A stretch of DNA of 64,000 bases from Luteitalea sp. (lineage in GTDB: Bacteria; Acidobacteriota; Vicinamibacteria; Vicinamibacterales; Vicinamibacteraceae). The stretch lies in assembly GCA_009377495.1 (NCBI GenBank), contig WHTZ01000018.1:1-64000 (forward strand), in the 5' to 3' direction. This document shows, piece after piece, positions 17,384 through 26,300 of the stretch. Made by a program: the position numbers and the translations under genes. The notes below the pieces were generated by a model, which worked only from the letters and a program-made list of their open reading frames with translations, was not told the origin of the DNA and made no database searches. Each line of letters starts with the position of its first letter. Positions within the stretch are counted from its first letter, which is position 1.

Positions 17384-18949
17384 TCATCTCGTCGTCAGAA
17401 ACCGCACATAGGCTTCGTTGTCTGCTTCCCGCAAGTACGGGTATCCGAGCTGCTCGAGAAACGTGGTGAACGGCGGCTCTTCCTCGTCTGGCACCTCGAA
17501 TCCCACCAGGACGCGGCCAAAGTCGGCGCCGTGATTTCGGTAGTGAAACAAGCTGATGTTCCAGCGACCGCCGAGCGTGTCGAGAAACTTCATCAGCGCG
17601 CCTGGCTTTTCTGGAAACTCGAAGCGGTAGATCCGCTCGTGACGCACATCCGGCGACGGTCCCCCCACCATGTGCCGAATGTGCAGCTTGGCCATCTCAT
17701 TGTGCGAGAGGTCGAGCGTCTCGTAGCCGCCTTCGCGCAGACGCGCCGCCAGCTGCTCGGCGTCTCGGCGTGACTCGACGCTGACGCCGACGAAGATGTG
17801 CGCTGCGTGCCGCCCGTTCAGCCGGTAGTTGAACTCCGTCACGACACGCGGGCCAATGGCGAGGCAGAACTCGCGAAACGCCCCCGGGCGCTCCGGAATG
17901 GTCACCGCGAAGATCGCCTCCCGCGCCTCGCCGAGCTCGGCGCGCTCCGCGACGAATCGCAGGCGATCGAAGTTGATGTTCGCGCCACTCAGGATGGCGA
18001 CGAAGTCTCGATCCGCCGTCGGCTCGCGCTCGGCATAGCGCTTGAGGCCCGCAACCGCCAGCGCCCCGGCGGGCTCCATGACGCTGCGCGTGTCATCGAA
18101 GATGTCCTTGATCGCGGCGCAGGTCTCGTCGTTCGTCACGCGAATCACTTCGTCGACGACGAGCTGGCTGATACGGAAGGTTCGCTCACCGACCGTGCGC
18201 ACCGCCACGCCGTCCGCGAAGATCCCAACTTGATCGAGCGTGACGCGATGACCCGCTTGCAACGACTGATACATCGCGTCCGCTTCTACTGGCTCCACCC
18301 CCACGACGCGCACCTCCGGCAGCACCGCCTTCAAGTACGCGCCCATGCCCGCGATGAGGCCGCCACCACCGACCGGAACGAACACGGCCGAGAAGTGTGC
18401 CTTGCGATGGCGGACGATCTCGTCCGCAATGGTGCCCTGACCCGCGATGACCAGCGGGTCGTCGAACGGGTGGATGAACGTGAGGCCCGTCTCGGATACG
18501 ATTGCGTCGCAGCGCGCTTGCGCCTCGGAGTAGCTGTCGCCGGCGAGCACCACTTCCGCACCCATCGCCCGAACTGCCTCCACCTTGATCACGGGCGTGG
18601 TCTGCGGCATGACGATCACCGCCCGCAAGCCGAGCCGCTCGGCGGAGTAGGCGACGCCCTGGGCGTGGTTGCCCGCGCTTGCGGTAATGACGCCGCGCTG
18701 GCGCTCGCTTTCCCCGAGGTGCGCAATTTTGTTGTACGCCCCACGCAGCTTGAAGCTGAAGACGGGCTGGAGGTCCTCTCGCTTGAAGTGGACGCGCGTC
18801 CCGAGACGTGCCGACAGGCGCGGCGCGATCTCCAGAGGCGTCTCGCGCGCCACCTCATAGACGCGGCTCGTGAGAATACTGCGCACAACCCCGTCCAGCG
18901 GGGAGACGTCGGCAGCAAGCGTAGGTGTCACCGAAGAACGATTGTTCAT
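17384..18949 (-). CDS. ilvA: Threonine ammonia-lyase, biosynthetic (IlvA-type)
   Basis: This 521-residue PLP enzyme converts threonine to 2-oxobutanoate, the first step to isoleucine. ATG 18949 (MNNRSSVTPTLAADVSPLDG) is preferred to an upstream ATG at 19057 that adds non-conserved sequence. The PLP lysine lies in QPVFSFKLRGAYNK (about residue 64), with SAGNHAQGVAYSA and the phosphate loop PVGGGGLIAGMGAYLK. Two ACT-like regulatory repeats follow (AVTIPERPGAFREFCLAIGP and RFEFPEKPGALMKFLDTLGG), as in the long biosynthetic form that isoleucine inhibits and valine activates. The gene is divergent from the methyltransferase at 19091. Confidence 0.95.
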   Translation of the reverse strand: MNNRSSVTPTLAADVSPLDGVVRSILTSRVYEVARETPLEIAPRLSARLGTRVHFKREDLQPVFSFKLRGAYNKIAHLGESERQRGVITASAGNHAQGVAYSAERLGLRAVIVMPQTTPVIKVEAVRAMGAEVVLAGDSYSEAQARCDAIVSETGLTFIHPFDDPLVIAGQGTIADEIVRHRKAHFSAVFVPVGGGGLIAGMGAYLKAVLPEVRVVGVEPVEADAMYQSLQAGHRVTLDQVGIFADGVAVRTVGERTFRISQLVVDEVIRVTNDETCAAIKDIFDDTRSVMEPAGALAVAGLKRYAEREPTADRDFVAILSGANINFDRLRFVAERAELGEAREAIFAVTIPERPGAFREFCLAIGPRVVTEFNYRLNGRHAAHIFVGVSVESRRDAEQLAARLREGGYETLDLSHNEMAKLHIRHMVGGPSPDVRHERIYRFEFPEKPGALMKFLDTLGGRWNISLFHYRNHGADFGRVLVGFEVPDEEEPPFTTFLEQLGYPYLREADNEAYVRFLTTR

Positions 18950-19064
18950 GAATTCTGTCTCAGCGCGAACCTCGAAGACGGGAGGGCGGCAGGTAAGTCG
19001 CTCGCGCCCGGACCTCGTATCAGATCGCGCAGGGCACCATTCAAGATTGTAGGGCACATACGGC

Positions 19065-19070
19065 TACAAT
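19065..19070 (+). promoter_or_regulatory. Candidate -10 of the methyltransferase gene within a divergent promoter region
   Basis: TACAAT at 19065-19070 (plus) lies 20 bases before ATG 19091, with a GGAG site between. A second TACAAT on the minus strand (19051 to 19046) could serve ilvA. No clear -35 is seen for either. Confidence 0.35.
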
Positions 19071-19090
19071 CCCGCATCGGAGAACCTTCG

Positions 19091-19840
19091 ATGCCTGTCA
19101 TGCCGCCGCTCAGGCCGCACGAGCCCTTGACCCAGTTCTACGCCGGCTGGGATTCGCAGGCGGCTACGGTTCGGGAGCTGTTCGATAGCTCGGCGCCGTA
19201 CTACGACCGAATCTGCGCCGCGATGTCGTTCGGCACCGGGTGGCGCTACCGGCGGGACACCCTGCGGCGCGCTGGCTTGAAGCCCGGTATGAGGGTGCTA
19301 GACGTCGCGACAGGGACGGGGTTGGTGCTCGCCGCTGCGCTCGCCGAAGGCGTGGTGCGCGATGCGCTCGTCGGGCTCGACCCCAGTCGCCGCATGCTGG
19401 ACGTGAATCGAATGCGCTACGGCCAGCCCCTGGTCCAGGGTCGCGGCGAGGCCCTTCCGTTCGCCGATGCGAGCTTCGACCTCGTCAGCATGGGCTACGC
19501 TCTACGGCATGTCGAGGACCTGCGCGCCCTCTTCGCGGAGTGCCGCCGCGTGCTGCGGCCAGGTGGTCGACTGCTGATCCTTGAGATCACGCGGCCTCGG
19601 TCGTCCCCACTGCGCGTCCTACTTGGCGCCTATCTCGGCGTCGTGGTGCCGGCGCTCGCGTTTCTCACGAGTGGTCGCCGCGAGCCGCGGCGTTTGATGC
19701 AGTACTACTGGGCAACGATCGCGGCCTGCGTATCGACGGAGGTGATTCTGGCTGCTCTCGCCGAGGCACGGTTCGCGACGCCGAAGCTTCACGTGCAGGG
19801 CGCGATTCTTACCGAGTACCTAGCCCAGAAGCCCATCTAA
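19091..19840 (+). CDS. UbiE/MenG-like SAM-dependent methyltransferase
   Basis: This 249-residue class I methyltransferase starts at ATG 19091, with GGAG upstream. A very long frame continues upstream but is antisense to ilvA. The N-terminal VRELFDSSAPYYDRICAAMS and motif I VLDVATGTGLVLAAALAEG, then ALVGLDPSRRMLDVNR, and LRHVEDLRALFAECRRVLRP followed by GGRLLILEITRP, match the UbiE/MenG/COQ5 group. That group methylates demethylmenaquinone or ubiquinone precursors. The C-terminal part contains a hydrophobic hairpin. Quinone methylation is likely but not certain, since many related enzymes have other substrates. Confidence 0.8.
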   Translation: MPVMPPLRPHEPLTQFYAGWDSQAATVRELFDSSAPYYDRICAAMSFGTGWRYRRDTLRRAGLKPGMRVLDVATGTGLVLAAALAEGVVRDALVGLDPSRRMLDVNRMRYGQPLVQGRGEALPFADASFDLVSMGYALRHVEDLRALFAECRRVLRPGGRLLILEITRPRSSPLRVLLGAYLGVVVPALAFLTSGRREPRRLMQYYWATIAACVSTEVILAALAEARFATPKLHVQGAILTEYLAQKPI

Positions 19841-19868
19841 TAGCGGCAGAAGTTTGCCTAAGCACAAC

Positions 19869-19898
19869 TGGAGCTCCCTTGCTTCTGACGGAGCTCCA
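19869..19898. terminator. Stem-loop after the methyltransferase gene
   Basis: TGGAGCTCC (19869-19877) and GGAGCTCCA (19890-19898) form a perfect nine-base-pair stem with a 12-base loop, 29 bases after the stop codon. No U-tract follows, so it may be an RNA stabiliser rather than an intrinsic terminator. Confidence 0.45.
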
Positions 19899-19924
19899 TG
19901 TGATGATCTCTGCATTGATTAGTT

Positions 19925-19948
19925 GGAACAGGCCCTGCTCCCTGTTCC
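19925..19948. other. Second stem-loop upstream of the TonB-dependent receptor
   Basis: GGAACAGG (19925-19932) and CCTGTTCC (19941-19948) form an eight-base-pair perfect inverted repeat with an eight-base loop, in the 5' region of the receptor gene at 20038. It could be an operator or an mRNA hairpin. Confidence 0.4.
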
Positions 19949-20037
19949 GCAGTTTCTATCTGCGGGCCGTCGAAGCCCCTCGCGACGTACTCGTCTTCGG
20001 CGGTTTCCGTGGATATGCACAGGTGGGAGGTCATGAG

Positions 20038-23019
20038 ATGAAGGGTTCTAGCTACCTCGCAGGACTCAGTATGCTCGGGTTGCTCGCGGCCACCGCGCCC
20101 GCGCATGCCCAACAAGCCACCGGTGAGATTTCGGGGCGTGTCGCCGATACGTCGGGGGCGGTTCTACCTGGCGTGGAGGTAACCCTGACCGGCCCTGTTC
20201 TACTCCAGCCGCTAACCACGATTACATCGGAGAGCGGAACGTACAGATTCTCCGAGCTGACGGTTGGCCAGTACGACGTCAGGTTCGACTTGGAAGGTTT
20301 CAAGTCTGTCGTGAACCGAGGCGCACGCGTGACGCTGGGCACGACGACGGCAATCAACGTGGAGCTCGACGTCTCCACGGTTGAGGAAACCATCACGGTG
20401 TCGGCCGAGGCACCGATTATCGACACGTCACGAGTGGGAACGCGGAGTAGCTTCACCCAGGAGCAGTTGCAGGACATTCCGTCGCAACGCGACCCCTGGG
20501 GCATGCTCTCGCGCGCGCCCGGCGTGGCCATGGACCGTGTCAATGTCGGCGGCAGTCAGTCCGGGCAGCAGGCCGGTCACATCTCGCGCGGCGGCAACAC
20601 GGCGAACAACAAATGGCTCGTGGACGGTGTGGACATCACCGACCAGGCGGCCACGGGTGCGTCACCCGTCTACTTCGACTTCGATGCCTTCGAGGAGATG
20701 CAGTTCTCGACCGGTGGCAACGACGTCACGCAGCAGACCGGCGGCGTGGGCATCAACCTGGTCACCAAGAGCGGCACCGATCAGTTCAGGGGTCAGGGCC
20801 GCCTCTATGTGACAGACGAGCGATTCGGTTCGAACAACCTGACCGACGACCTGCGCACGGAAGGTGCGAAGTCCGGCGCGCCGATTCAGAACATCCAGGA
20901 CTACGGCGTCGAGGCCGGGGGACCGATCTATCCCGGGCGCGCGTGGTTCTGGGGTGCCTACGGGAAACAGGACATCAAGATCGGCGTGGTCAACTTCTTC
21001 AAGCGGACGGAAGGCTGCCCGATCGACGCAGACGATCCGCTGGCGAGCACGCTGCCGATCAAGGACATCAACAACTGTCTGGAGGCCGACCTAACCACCC
21101 TCAACAACTACAACATGAAGGGCACGGGCCGGCTGTTCGAGGGCAACACCGTCTCGTGGCACAGCTTCTTTGCCGACAAGGTGCGCAGTGCGCGTGACGC
21201 ATCGGACACGCGGCCGATCGAGACCACCTATCGGCAGGAAGGCCCGGTCTGGACGCACAAGTTCAGCGACCGCCACGTGTTCAACGATCGCTGGCTTGCC
21301 GAAGTCCAGGTGGCGCATGTGGGTGGCGGGTTCTCGCTTCTCCTGCAGGATCCATCGCTCGAAAGCGTACAGGCGCTCGAAGACATCGGCACCGACCGCT
21401 GGGCGCGTGCCTATCGGCAGTGGTCCATCTTCGACCGACCTGCCACGAGCGTCGACGCGACCAGCAACTACTTCCTTCCGGCCACGCTCGGCGGCGATCA
21501 TGCCTTCAAGCTCGGCTTCCGCTGGCGCGACACCCCAACGACGTCGCAGACGCTGTACTCCGGAAGCGGCGCCGTAGCCCAGATCGATGACGGCGTCCCG
21601 GCACGCGCACAGTTCTACCGCAACGCCATCAGCGACGCGGAGCTGACCACCTGGGCGTTCTATGCGCAGGATTCGTTCACGCGCAAACGCTGGACGCTCA
21701 CAGCCGGGCTTCGGGTCGATCGGCAGGAGGATGGTTTGAAGCCGTCTACCATCGACGCCAATCCCATCATCCCCGACTGGCTGCCGGCCGTGAGCTTCGC
21801 TGGCGCCAAGTCCGGCGTGGCTTTCACCGATGTCTCGCCGAGGCTCGGCGTCAACTACGATGTCTCGGGGACCGGCCGAACGGTGCTGCGGTCGTCGTTC
21901 TCGGTGTATTACGGCCAGTTGGCTCCCACCGGCAGCGCCCGAAGCAACAGTGGCCTCCTCAACACCGTCTCGTCCACCAATGTCATCTTTCCCTGGGACG
22001 ACCTGAACGGCGATCTGCAGGTGCAGCGAAACGAAATCGACGAGGGCACGGTTATCGACTTCGGCGGCGGCGGCGGGTGGGACCCCGACGATCCCACAGC
22101 GGAGGTAACCTCACCTAACTCGGTCGATCCCGACCTCAGGAACGATCGGACGCGCGAGCTCATTGCGGGAATCGATCACCAGATTGGCAACAGCATGTCG
22201 GTGTCGTTCTCGTATATCTACAGGAACTACGACAACTTCGCCTTCAGCAAGGTGGTCGGCATCTCGTCCGACGACTGGGTCCCCGTCGACTTCACGCCTA
22301 GCGACTGCATTGCCGGTGCGCGGTGTCCCACGCTCACGTACTACGAGCCGATGATCAACATTCCCAACGTCCAGCGCCGGCAGAACCAGAATGGTTATTC
22401 GCGCGCGTACAACGGCTTCGAGCTGGCTTTCAGCAAGCGCATGTCAGACCGGTGGATGGCCGACGTGAGCTACGCGTACAACGACGCTGTCGAGAGGTTC
22501 GACTCGCCAGACGATCGCGTAACGGTGAGCTCGGATACCTTGGGGACAGGCGATCCGACCAACTTCGACATCTTCAACAACGCCCAGTACGCGCCGGAGG
22601 CTGGCGGCAGCGGCATCGACAACGTGTTCCAGAACACGAAGCATCTGCTGAAGGCTTCGGGGCAGTACCGACTCCCGCTCGACATCAGCGTGGGCGCGGT
22701 CTTCAACAGCTTTCAGGGCTACATCTTCCCGCAGCGGGTGCAGTCACCCGACCGCGCCAATCGCGCCGGCCGGGCATGGCTCTACCTCGATCCGTACGGC
22801 GAGAGCCGGTATGGCGCGTTCTCGATGCTCGACATCCGCGTGGCCAAGCGGTTCAACTTTGGCGGGCGTATGATCGAGGGCAGCATGGACGTGTTCAATG
22901 TCGGTAACGTGAACACGGTGCTAACGCGGAATCTCAACCAGGCGGCATCCACGGCAAACCAAGTGACCGGGATCGTCGCGCCGCGTGTCATCCGCTTTGG
23001 CCTGCGCCTGACGTTCTAG
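20038..23019 (+). CDS. TonB-dependent receptor with N-terminal carboxypeptidase-regulatory-like domain (OMR family)
   Basis: This 993-residue outer-membrane receptor starts at ATG 20038, behind GGGAGG; the open frame extends upstream from 19879 but only the inner start gives a signal peptide (SYLAGLSMLGLLAATAPAHA|Q). Residues about 25-115 are a CarboxypepD_reg-like fold (GEISGRVADTSGAVLPGVEV). The plug follows (TVSAEAPIIDTSRVGTRSSF, then GGNTANNKWLVDGVDITDQA). The long barrel ends in APRVIRFGLRLTF, with a terminal aromatic residue. This long form is abundant in Acidobacteriota and is thought to import oligosaccharides or other large nutrients. No dedicated neighbour points to a substrate. Confidence 0.93.
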   Translation: MKGSSYLAGLSMLGLLAATAPAHAQQATGEISGRVADTSGAVLPGVEVTLTGPVLLQPLTTITSESGTYRFSELTVGQYDVRFDLEGFKSVVNRGARVTLGTTTAINVELDVSTVEETITVSAEAPIIDTSRVGTRSSFTQEQLQDIPSQRDPWGMLSRAPGVAMDRVNVGGSQSGQQAGHISRGGNTANNKWLVDGVDITDQAATGASPVYFDFDAFEEMQFSTGGNDVTQQTGGVGINLVTKSGTDQFRGQGRLYVTDERFGSNNLTDDLRTEGAKSGAPIQNIQDYGVEAGGPIYPGRAWFWGAYGKQDIKIGVVNFFKRTEGCPIDADDPLASTLPIKDINNCLEADLTTLNNYNMKGTGRLFEGNTVSWHSFFADKVRSARDASDTRPIETTYRQEGPVWTHKFSDRHVFNDRWLAEVQVAHVGGGFSLLLQDPSLESVQALEDIGTDRWARAYRQWSIFDRPATSVDATSNYFLPATLGGDHAFKLGFRWRDTPTTSQTLYSGSGAVAQIDDGVPARAQFYRNAISDAELTTWAFYAQDSFTRKRWTLTAGLRVDRQEDGLKPSTIDANPIIPDWLPAVSFAGAKSGVAFTDVSPRLGVNYDVSGTGRTVLRSSFSVYYGQLAPTGSARSNSGLLNTVSSTNVIFPWDDLNGDLQVQRNEIDEGTVIDFGGGGGWDPDDPTAEVTSPNSVDPDLRNDRTRELIAGIDHQIGNSMSVSFSYIYRNYDNFAFSKVVGISSDDWVPVDFTPSDCIAGARCPTLTYYEPMINIPNVQRRQNQNGYSRAYNGFELAFSKRMSDRWMADVSYAYNDAVERFDSPDDRVTVSSDTLGTGDPTNFDIFNNAQYAPEAGGSGIDNVFQNTKHLLKASGQYRLPLDISVGAVFNSFQGYIFPQRVQSPDRANRAGRAWLYLDPYGESRYGAFSMLDIRVAKRFNFGGRMIEGSMDVFNVGNVNTVLTRNLNQAASTANQVTGIVAPRVIRFGLRLTF

Positions 23020-23030
23020 ACAGAAATGAG

Positions 23031-23066
23031 ACCGGGTACCTTTTCGGTGCGGAAAAGGTACCCGGT
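23031..23066. terminator. Perfect hairpin after the TonB-dependent receptor, member of the GGTACCCGG repeat family
   Basis: ACCGGGTACCTTTTC (23031-23045) and GAAAAGGTACCCGGT (23052-23066) form a perfect 15-base-pair stem with a six-base loop, 11 bases after the stop codon. The right arm plus TTCC is repeated exactly at 34357-34373. The rest of the gap to 23319 shows no gene. Confidence 0.6.
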
Positions 23067-23318
23067 TCCATTATCAGTGCCCCTACCCGCCTGAGACCTC
23101 GAACGTTGAGCTTGCTTCATGCTGTCATTGGTGGGCATTATTGAGTTCGACCGGAGACGGCTGAACGTGATGAGGCCCGCACAGGCGACTGGCTCACGCG
23201 GGCCGGCGGGCGAGCGGCGGGGTCAACCTTACTCTGCACCACCCCGGGAACAGTCCCGGCAGGCCGTGCCTGGCATCCAGGCGGCCGCTGACGGCACTGT
23301 CCCCAGGGTCGCACGTCG

Positions 23319-26300
23319 ATGGATTCCTTCTTCGGTGCTTCAACGCCTTCGCCACCCACGCGCAGACGGCGCGTCGTCCGCTTTCTCGCCTGGACCGCCG
23401 CGGCGATCCTCATCTTTGTGATCGCCGCCATCATCACACTGCACACGCCACCGGCGAAGCGGTATGTGCTCGCCCGCGTGACCGACGCGCTGGCCGAGCA
23501 GGATATCGAGCTCCGCGCGAGTAGGCTCGACTACAACCTGCTCACCCTCGCCGTGCACCTCGAGAACGTCACGCTGCGCGCGCGGGAGCCACGAAATGCT
23601 CCGGCCTTCGCGAGGGTCGGTACCTTCACGCTCGATGTGAGCCTCGTGGATCTGATGAGAGGCCGGTATGTCGTCGAGGATGGCACGCTGGTTCGACCAA
23701 GGGTCCATCTCATCGTAAACAGCGGCGGCGCGACCAATCTCCCCACTTCGGCTGCGGAGCCCGCCGCAGAAGAAGAAGCGGCTGACGAACCGACATCTCT
23801 CGACTATCTCATCAACACCTTCCGCATGGTCGACGGCACGGTCCGCTACGAGGATCGACGCCAGGGCCTCGACGTCATCCTACCCATTCAGTCGATAGCC
23901 ATCGATGGGTCTCCGCGGACGAAGCAACACGTCGTGCGAATCCAGGCAGACAAAGGTCGCGTGAGATTGCAGGACCAGCGCGCACAGATCGACCACATCG
24001 GTGGCGAGCTCACGCTCGATGTCGATGCGGTGGAGGTTCGCCGTTTCGAGTTGAGAGCGGCCGACTCGACGCTCGTGCTGGCGGGCAACATGGTCCGCTT
24101 TGCCGAGCCGCGATTCGACGTCGGGCTCGCCGCGACGCTCGACGTCAGCACGCTCGCCGCGTACGGCGGCCTCGCCGAGCCCGTGGGCGGAACGCTGCGG
24201 GCGGAGGTGAAGGCGCGTGGACCCTTGGAATCGCTGACGGTCGACGCGCGCGTGGACGGCGACGCGTTGAGCTTTCGCGATCTGCGTGGCGTCGAGCTCG
24301 AGCTCACGGGAACCTACGATGGGAGGGCGAGCCAAGCGCGGCTTGCCCGGCTGGTTGTGCAGTCGCCCGCCGGGACGCTTCGAGCCGAGGGCGCCGTGGC
24401 GCTCGATGAGCGGGCTGGTGCGAGCACGCTCGACGCGCGCGTGGAATCGCTCGATGTGCAGGGCCTTGCCCGCACGTTCCAGGCGCCGTACGCGATTGCG
24501 AGCCGCGTCGATGGTGACGTTCAGGCTTCGTGGCCGGGCCTCGCCTACGAACGCGCCTCTGGACGAGCGCACCTGAGTCTGACACCCACTGGCAGGTCCG
24601 CTTCGACCGGCGTTGTCCCGCTGGCAGGCGTGCTCACGGCGCACGCGCGAGGTGAGGATGATGTGAGCATCGACGTTCGGAATCTGCGCGGCCTTGGCGC
24701 GGCGATCGACGCGCGCCTCTCTCTCGCAGATCGGCGAGCGCTCAGCGGCTCCGTGAGCGCGCACGCAGCCGACGTGGGACGCGTTGTCTCGGGCGCCGAG
24801 GCCTTCCTGGGGCAGCAGCCGGGGACACTGGTCGGCACGCCCATCGGTGGCCCCCTCCAGGTCGACGCGCGCATCGGCGGCACGGTCGACCAGCCGGCCG
24901 TCGACGCGACGCTCGATGCGCCTCGTCTGGCGGCCGGCACGATCTCGGGCGTCGCGATCCAAGCTGCAGCCCGCTACACGCCCGCAGCGGTCGAGATAAA
25001 AAAAGCCGACGTGGGATGGCAGGAGACACGTCTTCACGCGACCGGTCGCCTTGGCCTGCAAGGGCCGCAGGCTGTCGACCTGGACGCCACGGTGGAACAG
25101 GCCGACCTTGAAACGATTCTTTCGGCGCTCGATCGTTCAGACATTCCCGTGCGCGGTGTCGTTTCGCTTCAGGCGAAGGCGAACGGTACGCTCAGCGATC
25201 CTCGAGCAACGCTCAGGGCGGAGGGCGCCGATCTCGCGGCCTATGGCGAAACGCTCGGTCGCCTGGTCATCGACGCCGGGTTCGCGAACCAGACAGTCCA
25301 ACTCACGCGGCTCAGACTCGACAAGCCGCAACCGGATGCCGACGCCACCGTTGATGCAAGCGGTTCGTATCACCTCGACAAGGGAGAGTACGCCTTTCAG
25401 GTCGAGACGGATCAGCTCCGTCTCGTGAGCCTGACGCTGCCCGACAAGACTCCCGTGCGGGGAGCCTTGACACTTCGAGGAGAGGGACAGGGCACGCTTG
25501 ACGCTCCTGCAGCGAACGCGGCGCTGAAGATTCAAGGCCTGGGCATTGGCGAGAACGAGCTTGGCGATGCGCAGATCGATGCTGGTATTGCCAATCAGCA
25601 AGCGACGCTGCGCGCTCGAGTGGACAAGTTCCGTGTCGACGCGAACGCGGAGCTGGGCACAGCCGAGCCGTATCCGGCGCGATTCGCGCTCGTGATCGAC
25701 GAGCTGGACCTCTCGACGTTGCCTCTGAAACTGGAGACGCCGTTGACGGGCCGCGTGCGGGCAAGAGCGACAGGCAACGGCGACCTCACCAGTCCGGTGG
25801 ATGGTTCCGCCACGGCCACGATCGATCAGCTCGCGCTCACCTGGGCCGATCAGCCCATCGAAACGGATGGTCCCGTGAACGTGCGCTACGCCGACCGGCA
25901 GCTCACGATTGATCGCCTCGTCGTCCGCGCGCTGGACTCGACCGTTTCGGCACGCGGCATGTTGCCCGTCGACCTACAATCCGGCAAGGGCACGCTGAAT
26001 CTCGACGCGAGCTTCAACCTCGCGACGCTCGCAAAGTATGCGCCTCAGGACGCAGGTGTCGCCGCACAAGGCGATCTGGCCCTCACCGGCACGATCACGG
26101 GATCGCTTGCCGCGATCGATCCCGACCTCACGTTGACGCTCGAGAACGCGTCTGTATCCACGCCCGACCTGGAACCCGGGGTATCGAACATCGCCGCGCG
26201 AGTGGCGATCGGGGGCGGTGAGTTGCGCGCAGAGCAGCTGCATGCCGAGTGGGGCGCGGCCCGGCTGGACGCGTCAGCACAGTTGCCGTTTGCTCTTTTG

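Noticed and set aside
17798..19090. Long plus-strand open frame running into the methyltransferase gene
   Set aside because: It is antisense to ilvA and lacks conserved sequence before ATG 19091, where the methyltransferase really starts.
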